NCBI GenBank assembly: GCA_938010045.1
Contig: CALLFZ010000008.1
Location: 1-64,000, forward strand
Reading direction: 5' to 3'
Length of the DNA stretch: 64,000 nt
Source: an uncultured bacterium
GTDB lineage: Bacteria > Verrucomicrobiota > Kiritimatiellia > PWTM01
The position numbers and the translations under genes were made by a program. Shown one piece after another: positions 9,781 through 19,215 of the stretch (the first letter of the stretch is position 1; every line of letters begins with the position of its first letter). The notes beneath the pieces were generated by a model, which made no database searches, had not been told where the DNA came from, and saw only the letters and a program-made list of their open reading frames with translations.

Positions 9781-10420
9781 GCTGGTGAGACATCAGCTGG
9801 AGATAGAGGCCTCGGCGAACGAAGGGGAACATCGCTTACCTCAACAACCCTGTGCCATTCGTCGGTGTCTCCTTCGGAGACAGGCACGGGGGACAAGGCA
9901 CGAACGGCGGCACCTAGGACGGCCATTGGGGACAGGCACGCCGGATCGGTCGGGCACTTGGCGAGCGTCGCCTCGCGCTAGCCACCCTGGAGCCACCATG
10001 GCAACAGGCACCTCTTGGGGCGGCACTTCTGGGGCCGCAGTGACTGGGGAAATCGAAGAGGGGTGCGAGGGGCGCGGGGGGCCTGTCCCCGGGGGGCCTG
10101 TCCCCGTCCCGCTACCCCGTCCGCGATTGGGGACAGGCATATGCGCATACATCGCAACTATATCGTTTTCCGTATATTGTGACTTCTTGTCCGGTGCCTG
10201 TCCCCATTGGGCTCCGGGCTCGAAAACCCCGCAAGGAAACCTTCCACTCCTGCCGCCTCCCATTCTTGCGGTCGTTTTCGCTTCGCGAACCACGACGCCC
10301 CACAAGCGTCGAGCCGGACCTGGCGGTGGGAGGCTCCTTTTGGGCCAGTGGCAGTCCATGGTCTTCGATGGGGGACAGGCACAAGTGCAATCCAATCCAT
10401 AGCGCAATCGGCTCCACGCA
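9781..10420. repeat. Cluster of dispersed repeats and GGGGACAGGCAC motifs
   Basis: This divergent intergenic region holds a second copy of the element at 34-205 (9812-10001) and a run of GGGGACAGGCAC-type motifs in both orientations: 9876-9887, 9889-9901 and 9928-9939 on plus, GCCTGTCCCC at 10081-10090 and 10096-10105, GGGGACAGGCAT at 10129-10140, GGTGCCTGTCCCC at 10193-10205 and GGGGACAGGCAC at 10371-10382. The oppositely oriented motifs can pair into stem-loops, as in REP/REPIN elements. TAGCGCAATCGGCT near 10398 recurs at 43997 and inverted at 52509. No transposase is encoded. Confidence 0.75.
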
Positions 10421-10509
10421 GCGCGATCCGAGCGCGCACCTTCGACCGCCGGCGCGCGCCGGTGGTTCGACGCCTTGACAGACGCCGGGGCGCGTCGGAA
10501 GCTGGTTTC

Positions 10510-12318
10510 ATGAAGCGTCTCTCGGAGCCAAGGACCGGGAGAACCTCGGGATGTCTCGCCCGCATGAGGTCATGTTCGGCGTGGCCGGCCGGTCCTTCCC
10601 GCCTGTTCCTCGCCGTGCTGCTGTGCGGCGGAATGGCGGTGGCCGATACACCCACGTCGCGGCCCTCGATTCACCCGCTGTTCGAATCCGCGGAGCCGGC
10701 GCGGCCGCACAACCGTGTCGACGACTTTGTTTTCGCGAAGTTTTCTGCGCTCAACATCCGGCCCGTGCTTTGTTCGGACGAGGTGTTCGTGCGTCGGGCG
10801 TTCCTCGACATTCTCGGCGTTCTGCCGACCGCGGAGGAGGCGCGCGCGTTTCTGCAGGACCCCGACCGCACCACGAAGCGGCAGCGCCTGGTGGAGCAGC
10901 TCTTGGAACGGCCAGAATTCGCCGAGTATTGGGCGATGCGCTGGAGCGACATTCTCAGAATCAAGGCGGAGTTTCCGGTCAACCTGTGGCCCAACGCGGC
11001 GCAGGCGTACCACCGTTGGGTGTTGGAGTCGCTGGCGGCGAACAAACCGTACGACCGGTTCGCGCGCGAGCTGCTGACGTCGAGCGGAAGCAACTTTCGC
11101 GTCGCGCCCGTGAACTTCTACCGCGCGATCCAGAACCGCACACCCGACGGCATCGCCGCGGCGGTCGCGCTAACGTTCATGGGCACGCGCACGGATACGT
11201 GGCCCTCGAACCAACTGGCGGGTTTCTCGGCCTTCTTCGCGCAGGTCGGCTACAAGCCCACGAGCGAATGGAAGGAGGAAATCGTGTTCTGGGATCCGCT
11301 TGGCGCTTCGCGGATGCCCGCAAACGTTGCGCCGGGCCGAGACAACATTGTGACCACGAACCGACCAGTCGGCCGCGGTGTGCCGACCAATTTGCCGCCC
11401 CGGATGGCGGTGTTTCCCGACGGCCGCCGCATCGCGTTGCCACCCGACCGCGACCCGCGCGAGGTGTTGGCGGACTGGCTGATCTCACCGAACAACCCGT
11501 GGTTCGGCCGCGTGGTGGTCAACCGCATTTGGTACTGGCTCATGGGGCGCGGCATCGTTCACGAACCCGACGACTTCCGACCCGACAACCCGCCGAGCCA
11601 TCCCGAGCTGCTCGACTATCTCTCCCGCCAGCTCGCCGGCGCGAACTACGACCTGAAGCACGTGTATCGGCTCATTCTGACCTCCGCCACCTATCAGTTG
11701 TCCTCCGTACCCCGGGACACCCGTCCCGAGGCCTCAGCGGCGTTCGCGGCCTACCCGATCCGGCGGCTCGACGCCGAAGTGCTGATCGATGCGATCAACC
11801 AGGTCACCGGCACCAGCGACCTGTACACGAGTCCGATCCCCGAACCGTTCACCTACATTCCGGCCGACCTGCGCGCGGTGGCCATCGGCGACGGCAGCAT
11901 CACCAGCCCCTTTCTCGCCCTCTTCGGCCGCACTGCGCGCGCCACGGGCATGGAGAGCGAGCGCGACAACCGTCCGATGCCGGCCCAGTGGCGGCATCTG
12001 CTCAACTCGAGCCACATTCAGCGCAAACTCGAGACCGGGCCGAAGCTGCGCACGATCTGGGAGGGTGGACGGTCCACACGCGAGGTCATCGAGAATCTCT
12101 ACCTGGCGATCCTCTCGCGATACCCCACCGCGGACGAAGTGAAGACCGTCGAGGCGCACCTCGAGTCGGCGGGGGCTGCGCCCGTCGCATCCGACTCACG
12201 GCGCGACGGCCGGGGCGGAGGGCGGACGCGTTCGGATGCAGCCCAGAGGCGGCGCGACGCATGGGTGGACGTCGTCTGGGCGCTGCTCAACAGCAACGAA
12301 TTTCTCTTCCGGCACTGA
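10510..12318 (+). CDS. DUF1549/DUF1553 domain protein
   Basis: A 602-residue secreted protein of the type abundant in Planctomycetes and Verrucomicrobia; biochemical role unknown. The N-terminal DUF1549 part runs from HNRVDDFVFAKFSALNIRP through FVRRAFLDILGVLPTAEEARAFL and RWSDILRIK. The DUF1553 part includes DPREVLADWLISPNNPWFGRVVVNRIWYWLMGRGIV and HVYRLILTSATYQLSS. Unlike many family members it has no CxxCH cytochrome c domain at the N-terminus. The start is uncertain: Met at 10510 and Met at 10564 (MRSCSAWPAG, a neater signal peptide) are both possible; the ORF-track start at 10207 lies within repeats. The DUF1501 partner follows 31 bp downstream. Confidence 0.85.
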   Translation: MKRLSEPRTGRTSGCLARMRSCSAWPAGPSRLFLAVLLCGGMAVADTPTSRPSIHPLFESAEPARPHNRVDDFVFAKFSALNIRPVLCSDEVFVRRAFLDILGVLPTAEEARAFLQDPDRTTKRQRLVEQLLERPEFAEYWAMRWSDILRIKAEFPVNLWPNAAQAYHRWVLESLAANKPYDRFARELLTSSGSNFRVAPVNFYRAIQNRTPDGIAAAVALTFMGTRTDTWPSNQLAGFSAFFAQVGYKPTSEWKEEIVFWDPLGASRMPANVAPGRDNIVTTNRPVGRGVPTNLPPRMAVFPDGRRIALPPDRDPREVLADWLISPNNPWFGRVVVNRIWYWLMGRGIVHEPDDFRPDNPPSHPELLDYLSRQLAGANYDLKHVYRLILTSATYQLSSVPRDTRPEASAAFAAYPIRRLDAEVLIDAINQVTGTSDLYTSPIPEPFTYIPADLRAVAIGDGSITSPFLALFGRTARATGMESERDNRPMPAQWRHLLNSSHIQRKLETGPKLRTIWEGGRSTREVIENLYLAILSRYPTADEVKTVEAHLESAGAAPVASDSRRDGRGGGRTRSDAAQRRRDAWVDVVWALLNSNEFLFRH

Positions 12319-12349
12319 GGAACTCGGCCCGACCCACGGAGGCACGACC

Positions 12350-13690
12350 ATGAAGCACAGCCACTCGAAACCCTCGATCACACGGCGCGAGGCGATCTGC
12401 CGTGTCGCGGCCGGCGCCGCCGGCTGCGCACTGGCCGGCCGGCCCGGCGAAGCCAGCGCCACCCCCCCCACCCCGCCGCCGTCGGCCAAGGCCAAATCGG
12501 TGATCCAGATCTTTCTATGGGGCGGCATGTCGCACATTGACACCTGGGACCCGAAGCCGAAGGCCGGTTCCGAGTATATGGGCGAGCTGTCGAAAACGGT
12601 GGACACGAACATCCCCGGCCTTCAACTCGGCGAGCTGTTTCCGAATCTCGCGAAGCAGGCGGACAAGTTTTCGCTGATCCGCAGCATGACGCACCGCAAC
12701 AACGGCCATGAAACCGCCGCCTATTTGATGCAGACCGGCCACACGCCGGGCGAGCGGATCAGCTATCCGAGCATCGGCGCGGTGTTCGCGTACTTCAAGG
12801 AGCGCGAGTACAAGGGCCTACTGCCGCCGTACATCGTGCTCACCCAGCCGCAAGGGCGGTTCTCCGAGGAGGGGTTTCTTGGCCCCAAGTACAAGCCCTT
12901 CGCGACCGGCGGCGACCCCAATAACCCCCGGTTCGAGGTGGAGGGCATTGTCGCGCGCGGCATTTCCGATGAGCGCCAGCGCGCCCGCCGCGAGCTGCTG
13001 GGGCGGATGGACCCGCTCACCCGTACGGCGGCCGCCAGCCCGGCCATCGCGGCCGCGGAAGAGGCGAAGCGCGCCGCCTATGAGCTGATTTTGGGACCGG
13101 GCAAGGACGTGTTTGATCTCTCGAAGGAAAAGGACGAACTGCGCGACCGGTACGGCCGGCACACGTTCGGTCAGGAGTGCCTCGTCGCACGGCGGCTCGT
13201 CGAGAATGGCGTGCCCTATGTGGTGATCAACTACCCCGGCGGCTGGGACACGCACAGCAACCACTTCCCCACCATGCGCCGGCAGTGTCCACAACTGGAT
13301 CAGGGCCTCGCCACGCTTCTGGCCGACCTCCACGACCGCGGACTCTTGGACTCCACGATCGTTTGGTGCACCGGCGAGTTTGGACGGGGGCCGAAGGTGG
13401 ACTGGCAGCCGCCCTGGAACGGCGGCCGAAACCACTACGGCGCGGTATTCACGGTACTCGTCGCCGGCGGAGGATTCAAGGGCGGACGCGTCGTGGGCGA
13501 ATCCGACGATAAGGCGATGGAGGTGCGCGATCGCCCCGTGTACCCGGTGGACCTGCTCGGCAGCATCTACCAGCTTGCCGGGATTGACCCGAACGCGCCG
13601 CTGCCGCACCCCATGGGCCTGGACGCCCATGTCCTGCCGCTCAACGAGCCGGGGGTCAAGTCGGCCGGGCGGCTGACGGAATTGATGTGA
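12350..13690 (+). CDS. DUF1501 domain protein, sulfatase-like
   Basis: A 446-residue protein of the DUF1501 family, whose fold is related to alkaline phosphatase/sulfatase enzymes, though activity is not established. Family marks are IFLWGGMSHIDTWDPKP near the N-terminus, the SLIRSMTHRNNGHE block, and WCTGEFGRGP. A Tat-like signal (TRREAICRVAAGAAGCALAG) suggests folded export, possibly with a bound metal. The start has a GGAGG 7 bp upstream, which rules out the longer ORF-track start. It sits between the DUF1549 gene and the PPC-domain gene, the usual arrangement of this cassette; only 4 bp separate it from the next start. Confidence 0.85.
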   Translation: MKHSHSKPSITRREAICRVAAGAAGCALAGRPGEASATPPTPPPSAKAKSVIQIFLWGGMSHIDTWDPKPKAGSEYMGELSKTVDTNIPGLQLGELFPNLAKQADKFSLIRSMTHRNNGHETAAYLMQTGHTPGERISYPSIGAVFAYFKEREYKGLLPPYIVLTQPQGRFSEEGFLGPKYKPFATGGDPNNPRFEVEGIVARGISDERQRARRELLGRMDPLTRTAAASPAIAAAEEAKRAAYELILGPGKDVFDLSKEKDELRDRYGRHTFGQECLVARRLVENGVPYVVINYPGGWDTHSNHFPTMRRQCPQLDQGLATLLADLHDRGLLDSTIVWCTGEFGRGPKVDWQPPWNGGRNHYGAVFTVLVAGGGFKGGRVVGESDDKAMEVRDRPVYPVDLLGSIYQLAGIDPNAPLPHPMGLDAHVLPLNEPGVKSAGRLTELM

Positions 13691-13694
13691 GACG

Positions 13695-15797
13695 ATGAAG
13701 CGGCTCGGTTGGATGGGGCGCGGAGTGGTCGCCGGGGCGCTGTGCGCGGGCGTGGTCGCGCCGGCGCAACGGCCGTACGTTGGGTTCGTGTATCCCGCGG
13801 GCGGACGCCAAGGCACGACCGTACGGATCCAGATCGGCGGCCAGAACATTGACGGCCCGTACGGACTCTACGTCACGGGCGGCGGGGTGACGAGCCGCGT
13901 GCTCGAGTTCCACTGGAACCTGAACCCGCAAGAGGTGCGCCTGCTGCAGGAGCAGCGCGACGAGCTTCGCCGCCAAGCGACCCTATCCTCCACCCACCTC
14001 TCGAACCTGATACGACGGCTTCAATACCGGCTCGACCACTACGTGCAGCAGCCGGCCTGCCGCTCGATCGCCGACATTGTCATCGCCGAGGTGACGATCG
14101 CGCCCGACGCGCGGCCGGGAGAGCGCGAGCTGCGCCTCCTCACCGCCCGCGGCCCATCGAATCCGCTGGTGTTCGATATCGGCCAGTTCCCGGAGACCGT
14201 GCGGCCGCCGATGAACACCATGCCGAAGCAGGTGCTCGGCAAGGAGGCGCTCGCGCTGCGGCAGCGCCCGCCCGAGGAAGAGACGGTGCGCATCGAGCCG
14301 CCCTGCACGATGAACGGACAGATCGCCTCGCGCGAAATCAACCGCTACCGCTTCGCCGCCCGCCGCGGGCAGCGTCTCGTGATCGCGGTGCGCGCCCGCC
14401 AGCTCATCCCCTATATCGCCGACGCGGTGCCCGGCTGGTTCCAGCCTGTGATCGCGGTTCACGACGCGCGCGGCCGCGAGGTCGCCTACGCGGACGACTT
14501 CCGGTTCCGGCCCGACCCCGTGATCCTGTTCGAGCCGCGCGAGGACGGCGAATACGTGCTCTCGATTCGGGACAGCATCTTCCGCGGCCGCGAGGACTTC
14601 GTCTATCGCGCGACCATCGGCGAGATTCCGTTGGTGACGTCGATCTTTCCGCTCGGGTGCCGCGTCGGCGCATCGCCGACCGTCTCCGTCGAAGGTTGGA
14701 ATGTCGAGGGCGCACGGGTCGAAGCGCCGCCGACGGACGTGGAGGGCCGCGCGTCGGTCGTCGTCGTTTGTCAGGGGATTTACGCCAACCCGATGCCCTT
14801 CGCGGTGGACGCGTTGCCAGAACTCCTCGAGAACGAAACCGCGTCGCCCGGCGCGCTCCGCATCACGCCGCCCGTGATCATCAACGGACGCATTGACCGG
14901 CCAGACGACTGGGACGTCTACGAGTTCGTCGGCCGGTCCAATGAGACGATCGTCGCCGAGGTCACGGCGCGGCGGCTTGATTCGCCGCTCGACTCGGTGC
15001 TTCGGCTCACCGACGCCGCCGGCCACCTCATCGCGTTCAACGACGACTGGGAGGACCTTGCCTCGGGCTGGAACACGCACCATGCCGATTCGTACCTGGC
15101 CGTGCGCCTACCCGCCGACGGCCTCTACCGGGTGCACATCGGCGATACGACCCGACACGGCGGCCCCGAGCACGCCTACCGTCTCCGAATCAGTCCGCCG
15201 CGGCCCGATTTTGAGCTGCGGGTAGTTCCCTCGTCGGCGTTGGCGCGTGGGAAAGATACCTTCAGCGTCAGCGTGTATGGCATTCGCAAAGACGGCTTCA
15301 GCGGTTCGATCGAGCTGGGTTTGGCGGACCCTCCGCGGGGTGTCGTTGCGCGTCCTGCCACGCTCGTCCTGAACGCAACCCAGGCGGTCGCGCGGCTATC
15401 GGTGAACGTGTCGGGCGACGGTTTCCACGACGTGAAGCTTCTGAAGTTTGAAGGCCGCGCGAAGGTGGGAACCCATGTGATTGTGCGGCCGGCCGTCCCG
15501 GCCGAGGACCGCATGCAAGCGTTCCTGTGGCGGCACCTGCTGCCCGCGCGCGAGTTTCCGCTCACGCATTCGAGCGGGGCGACCGCGCTTCAGCTCCCGA
15601 AACCGAAGCCGCCCGAGCCACCCCCGCCCGACACCCATCGCCCGCCGGTCACGGCCTCGGGTGCCGCCCGCACAAACCGGTTCACGAAGGCACAGGTTGA
15701 AGGGCGGCTGCGGCAGCTCCGACGGCTGTACGAGGCCGGCTTGCTCACCGATGACTTCTATCTCGCCCGCGTCGCGGAGTGCCAACAGGCTCAGTAA
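13695..15797 (+). CDS. Secreted PPC-domain protein with SHOCT-like tail
   Basis: A 700-residue secreted protein that usually accompanies DUF1549/DUF1501 pairs. It has a signal peptide, an N-terminal region that opens GFVYPAGGRQGTTVRIQIGGQNI, two pre-peptidase C-terminal (PPC) beta-sandwich domains (INRYRFAARRGQRLVIAV and DWDVYEFVGRSNETIVAEV, the latter followed by a typical FNDDWEDLASGWNTHHADSYL stretch) and a Pro-rich linker. The last 40 residues, QVEGRLRQLRRLYEAGLLTDDFYLARVAEC, resemble the SHOCT short oligomerisation motif. Its start is 4 bp after the DUF1501 stop, so it is almost certainly co-translated. Likely a structural or binding subunit at the cell surface; function unknown. Confidence 0.8.
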   Translation: MKRLGWMGRGVVAGALCAGVVAPAQRPYVGFVYPAGGRQGTTVRIQIGGQNIDGPYGLYVTGGGVTSRVLEFHWNLNPQEVRLLQEQRDELRRQATLSSTHLSNLIRRLQYRLDHYVQQPACRSIADIVIAEVTIAPDARPGERELRLLTARGPSNPLVFDIGQFPETVRPPMNTMPKQVLGKEALALRQRPPEEETVRIEPPCTMNGQIASREINRYRFAARRGQRLVIAVRARQLIPYIADAVPGWFQPVIAVHDARGREVAYADDFRFRPDPVILFEPREDGEYVLSIRDSIFRGREDFVYRATIGEIPLVTSIFPLGCRVGASPTVSVEGWNVEGARVEAPPTDVEGRASVVVVCQGIYANPMPFAVDALPELLENETASPGALRITPPVIINGRIDRPDDWDVYEFVGRSNETIVAEVTARRLDSPLDSVLRLTDAAGHLIAFNDDWEDLASGWNTHHADSYLAVRLPADGLYRVHIGDTTRHGGPEHAYRLRISPPRPDFELRVVPSSALARGKDTFSVSVYGIRKDGFSGSIELGLADPPRGVVARPATLVLNATQAVARLSVNVSGDGFHDVKLLKFEGRAKVGTHVIVRPAVPAEDRMQAFLWRHLLPAREFPLTHSSGATALQLPKPKPPEPPPPDTHRPPVTASGAARTNRFTKAQVEGRLRQLRRLYEAGLLTDDFYLARVAECQQAQ

Positions 15798-15848
15798 ATT
15801 GCCCTCGAACGCGGCGCCCGCGGAGGGACCGCCCAAGGAGTGCGACAT

Positions 15849-17093
15849 ATGCGCATGACGTGTTCCTTCGCTTGGGTCCCCACGTCGGTGGTGGGGCTGA
15901 TCGGAGCTCTGCTCATCGCTGCGGCGGCGGCCGGAGACGCCGAACCGCCGCCGTTCATCGAAACGGCGATAGAGAACGGCTCGCCGCTGTGGTGGGATCG
16001 GGTCGGCGAGCGCGCGCTGCGGCTGCACCTGCTCTACGACCACGAGCGCGGCTCGTCGAACCGCGCAGCCGGACACATACACATCCGCCTGTACGCGCCG
16101 ACGGGGACAACCTGGACGCTGGAGTTCACCCATCTCATAAACGTCTGGAACGGCCGGCCGGGCTCGGTGGCGTCGGAGTTGAAGATCGTTGTGGTGTCCG
16201 CCGACGGACGCGCATGGGCCGCCGTCCCCGTGGAGATGGTCCACTCGAACCTCGTGCGTGCCGCCATCGCGGTCACCTCCTCGCCGGTCTGGGTAGCGCG
16301 CATCGAACCATACCGTCTCTCGGATCTTGATCGGCTGATTGAAGAATTGCGCGGACGCCCCGGCGTGCGGATCGAGCCGATCGGCCGCACGGTCGAGGGC
16401 CGGTCGCTGGAGATGGTCTCGGTGGGGCCAGAACGGGCGCGGTACTCGTTCGTGGTGCGCGCCCGCGCACACCCGTGGGAGGCCGGCGGCAACTGGGTCG
16501 TGCAGGGGCTGTTGCGGCGCCTGGTCCGCGAGGGCGATGATGGGGCGCGGCGGTTGCTCACTCGCGCCTCGGTGCACGTGATGCCGATGGCGAACAAGGA
16601 CGGGGTCGCGCGCGGCATGACGCGCTTCAACGTGCGTGGCGCGGATCTGAACCGCCGATGGGACCGCCCCGCCGACCCTGAGCTCGCGCCGGAGAACCGC
16701 GCGTTGGAAGAGTGGATCGAGCGGCGGATCCGCGAGGTCGGGTCGCCAACGCTCGCGCTGGATCTGCACAACGATGGCCATGGACGATTGCACATCGCTC
16801 GTCCAGCCGGCGTGGCGCTGGAAGCTTACCTCGAACGCATGGCCCTGTTCGAACGATGTCTGCGCGCCCGCACCTGGTTTACGGAAGGCTGCAGCGCGGC
16901 CACATTCTCGAACCCCGGCTCATTCGGGGAAGGTTGGCTCGAGCGCTATGGTATCACCGCCGCGGTGCTGGAGCTGAACGCCAACTACGTCGCGGGCCGC
17001 AACGCCCCACCCTCCGGCGCGCTCTGGGAGGAGTTCGGCGAGGGGCTCGTGGAGGCATTCAACGACTACTGCGACGCGCTCGACGGCCGCTGA
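15849..17093 (+). CDS. M14-family zinc carboxypeptidase, secreted
   Basis: A 414-residue metallopeptidase of family M14. After a signal peptide comes a beta-rich N-terminal domain (about residues 35-150), then the catalytic domain with the first zinc pair in RAHPWEAGGNW (H..E), the substrate-binding stretch NKDGVARGMTRFNVRGADLNRRWD, a third zinc ligand in ALDLHNDGHG and a candidate catalytic Glu in AAVLELNANY. It likely trims C-terminal residues of peptides or cell-wall peptides outside the cytoplasm. AAGGAG ends 8 bp before the chosen ATG. The gene follows the DUF cassette and overlaps the convergent pgsA-like gene by 28 bp. Confidence 0.8.
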   Translation: MRMTCSFAWVPTSVVGLIGALLIAAAAAGDAEPPPFIETAIENGSPLWWDRVGERALRLHLLYDHERGSSNRAAGHIHIRLYAPTGTTWTLEFTHLINVWNGRPGSVASELKIVVVSADGRAWAAVPVEMVHSNLVRAAIAVTSSPVWVARIEPYRLSDLDRLIEELRGRPGVRIEPIGRTVEGRSLEMVSVGPERARYSFVVRARAHPWEAGGNWVVQGLLRRLVREGDDGARRLLTRASVHVMPMANKDGVARGMTRFNVRGADLNRRWDRPADPELAPENRALEEWIERRIREVGSPTLALDLHNDGHGRLHIARPAGVALEAYLERMALFERCLRARTWFTEGCSAATFSNPGSFGEGWLERYGITAAVLELNANYVAGRNAPPSGALWEEFGEGLVEAFNDYCDALDGR

Positions 17094-17821
17094 TCCGCCT
17101 CGTCCCTTCCCGGTGCGCCAGCGCGGGCGATGCCGGCCGACGGACGCGCGGCCGCCTCACCGCCGCGGCTCGGCGGCAGCACCGGCGGCGAGCGCACGCT
17201 CCGTAGACCGCGGTGGACATATTGCGCGGCCGAGATCAGCGCGCCCACCGCCGAGACCGCGGCCAGGGCCGAGACCATCGCGGGGCGGAGGGCGCCGAGC
17301 GCGGCGACCACGCTCGCCATCTGAAGTGCGGTCGCCGCCTTGCCGATCAGTGTCGGACGGATTTCGAACGCGCCGGTATGATGGCGCAGCGCGAACGCGC
17401 CGACGCCCAGCAACGCGTCGCGGCTGAACGCAATCAGCGCAAACCACACCGGAAGCTGAGGCCGCAGGGCCGGCTGGCCCGGTGCGGTGAGCATCACGAT
17501 CGCGGACCACAACAGCAGTTTGTCCGCCAACGGATCGAGGATCGCGCCCAGCCGCGTAATCTCGCCGCGCGACCGGGCCAGGAATCCGTCCAACGCGTCA
17601 GTGAGCGCCACGAGCAGAAACACCAGCAGCGCCGCCGAGCGATATCCTTCCTGCGGCGCGCCGTCCGCCAGCGAAAGACGGTAGTACACCATCATCGCGA
17701 CAAACACCGGGATTCCCAGAAACCGCAGCAGCGTCACCCGCGTGGCGATCGTGAGGCGCAGCGCCGGCGGGACACCGCCCGGCCGCGGCGCGGAGGGTGC
17801 GACCGGCGCCTCAGCCGTCAT
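17066..17821 (-). CDS. pgsA: CDP-alcohol phosphatidyltransferase (PgsA-like)
   Basis: An integral membrane enzyme, most likely making phosphatidylglycerophosphate from CDP-diacylglycerol and glycerol-3-phosphate. The family signature D-G-x2-A-R-x8-G-x3-D-x3-D is intact in DGFLARSRGEITRLGAILDPLADK, and several hydrophobic segments surround it. The 251-residue protein has a hydrophilic Pro-rich start and a basic tail of about 40 residues that is longer than usual. Its start overlaps the end of gltX by 11 bp, so the two are probably translated from one message. Phosphatidylserine or cardiolipin synthase activity within the same superfamily is the alternative. Confidence 0.8.
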   Translation of the reverse strand: MTAEAPVAPSAPRPGGVPPALRLTIATRVTLLRFLGIPVFVAMMVYYRLSLADGAPQEGYRSAALLVFLLVALTDALDGFLARSRGEITRLGAILDPLADKLLLWSAIVMLTAPGQPALRPQLPVWFALIAFSRDALLGVGAFALRHHTGAFEIRPTLIGKAATALQMASVVAALGALRPAMVSALAAVSAVGALISAAQYVHRGLRSVRSPPVLPPSRGGEAAARPSAGIARAGAPGRDEADQRPSSASQ

Positions 17822-19142
17822 GCGAAGCGCTCACGGCCGAGGCGCGCTCGATCGCCCGGCCCAGACGGCGGAGGACGCGGTCGCGGCCGAGCACCTCGAG
17901 CATCGCGAAGAGCCCCGGACCGGCCGGCGTACCGGACACCGCGAGGCGGACCGCGTGAATCAGATCGGCGGCAGGACGCTGCAGTTCGGCCGCGGTCGCT
18001 TTCAACATGGCCTCCAGCGACGCAGCCGACCACTCTCCCGCCTCGGCCCACCGCCGCCGCAGCTCGTCCAGCGCCGGCAGCACGCCCGGCCGCGCGACGC
18101 GTTTTCGCCAGGCCGCCGCATCCACGGGATATTCGTCACTGAAGAAATAGCGCGTTTGCGCGGCAGTGTCGCTGAAGACCTTGATGCGGTCCTGCATCAC
18201 CTCGAGCACGCGCAAGAGCTCGGCCGGGTCGGGGTCGAGGCCATGCGCCCGCAGATCACGGAGATGTCCGTCGAGTCGCTCCATCGGCGGCAGTCGGCGC
18301 ATGTACTCGCCGTTCATCCACAGCAGTTTCGTCATATCGAACCGAGCGGGCGAGGCCTGGACGCCGTCCAATGAAAATGCCTCGATCATCTCGGTGCGGG
18401 TCATGAGTTCGCGCCCGTCGCCGGGCGACCAGCCCAGCAACGCGAGGTAGTTGAAAAGCGCGTCGGCAAGGATGCCGCGGTCACGGAACTCGCCGACATA
18501 CGCGTCGCCATCGCGCTTCGAATAGGGTTTCCCCTGCGCGTTCACGATCATCGGCAGGTGGGCGTAGCGCGGCACCGGCGCCCCGAGGGCGCGGAACAGT
18601 GCGATGTGGCGGAACGTGTTCTCGACGTGGTCGTCGCCGCGGATCACGTGCGTGACACCCATCTCGATGTCGTCGAGCACATTCGCGAGATGGAACACCG
18701 GATGGCCATCGGACCGCACGATCACGAAATCCTTGAGATCGGCGGCGGCTTTGCGGAGGCGCCCTTTCACGAGGTCGTCGAACTCGATGTCGCATCCAGG
18801 CATACGGAACACGATGCACTCCCCGCGGCCGGTGCCCCCCTTGTCCTCGCGCACGGCGTGGCCGCTGGCGAGCAGCCGCTCCGCGGCCGCCAGGTGCGCT
18901 TCGCGCCGGGCCGACTGGTAGAGCGGCGGCTCATCCCAATTCAGGCCAAGCCACTCCATGGCTTCGATCAGCGTCCGACAGGCCGCCGGAGTCGAGCGCT
19001 GTTGGTCGGTGTCCTCGATCCGCAGCAAAAACCGCCCGCCCGTGTGCCGCGCGAACAGCCAGTTGAAGATCGCGACACGGATGTTGCCGATGTGCACGTG
19101 GCCGGTCGGACTGGGGGCAAATCGGGTACGAATCTCGCTCAT
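17811..19142 (-). CDS. gltX: Glutamyl-tRNA synthetase
   Basis: Charges tRNA-Glu with glutamate. A class I synthetase of 443 residues: TRFAPSPTGHVHIGNIRVAIFNW carries the HIGH-type motif at the very N-terminus, IEDTDQQRS the glutamate-binding region, and KPYSKRDGDAYV the KMSKS-type loop. The anticodon-binding C-terminal part is somewhat shorter than in the E. coli enzyme. The ORF track runs 69 codons further upstream, but the catalytic start and a GGAG about 6-9 bp ahead of this ATG settle it. Whether it is discriminating or also charges tRNA-Gln cannot be told without a search for glnS and gatCAB. Confidence 0.95.
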   Translation of the reverse strand: MSEIRTRFAPSPTGHVHIGNIRVAIFNWLFARHTGGRFLLRIEDTDQQRSTPAACRTLIEAMEWLGLNWDEPPLYQSARREAHLAAAERLLASGHAVREDKGGTGRGECIVFRMPGCDIEFDDLVKGRLRKAAADLKDFVIVRSDGHPVFHLANVLDDIEMGVTHVIRGDDHVENTFRHIALFRALGAPVPRYAHLPMIVNAQGKPYSKRDGDAYVGEFRDRGILADALFNYLALLGWSPGDGRELMTRTEMIEAFSLDGVQASPARFDMTKLLWMNGEYMRRLPPMERLDGHLRDLRAHGLDPDPAELLRVLEVMQDRIKVFSDTAAQTRYFFSDEYPVDAAAWRKRVARPGVLPALDELRRRWAEAGEWSAASLEAMLKATAAELQRPAADLIHAVRLAVSGTPAGPGLFAMLEVLGRDRVLRRLGRAIERASAVSASHDG

Positions 19143-19215
19143 GCTGTTCTCCGGGTGCGCAGAGGTCCGCGCGGCGCACGAATGTACCACACCGCAGCGG
19201 GCGTCGCGCTCGGCT

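Noticed and set aside
9670-10509. CRISPR array suggested by regularly recurring GGGGACAGGCAC
   Set aside because: Spacing is irregular, motifs occur in both orientations and there are no cas genes.
10551-12353. 600-codon plus-strand ORF in another frame of the DUF1549 gene
   Set aside because: Arg/Ala/Pro-biased translation without family resemblance; the DUF1549/DUF1553 motifs are in the other frame.
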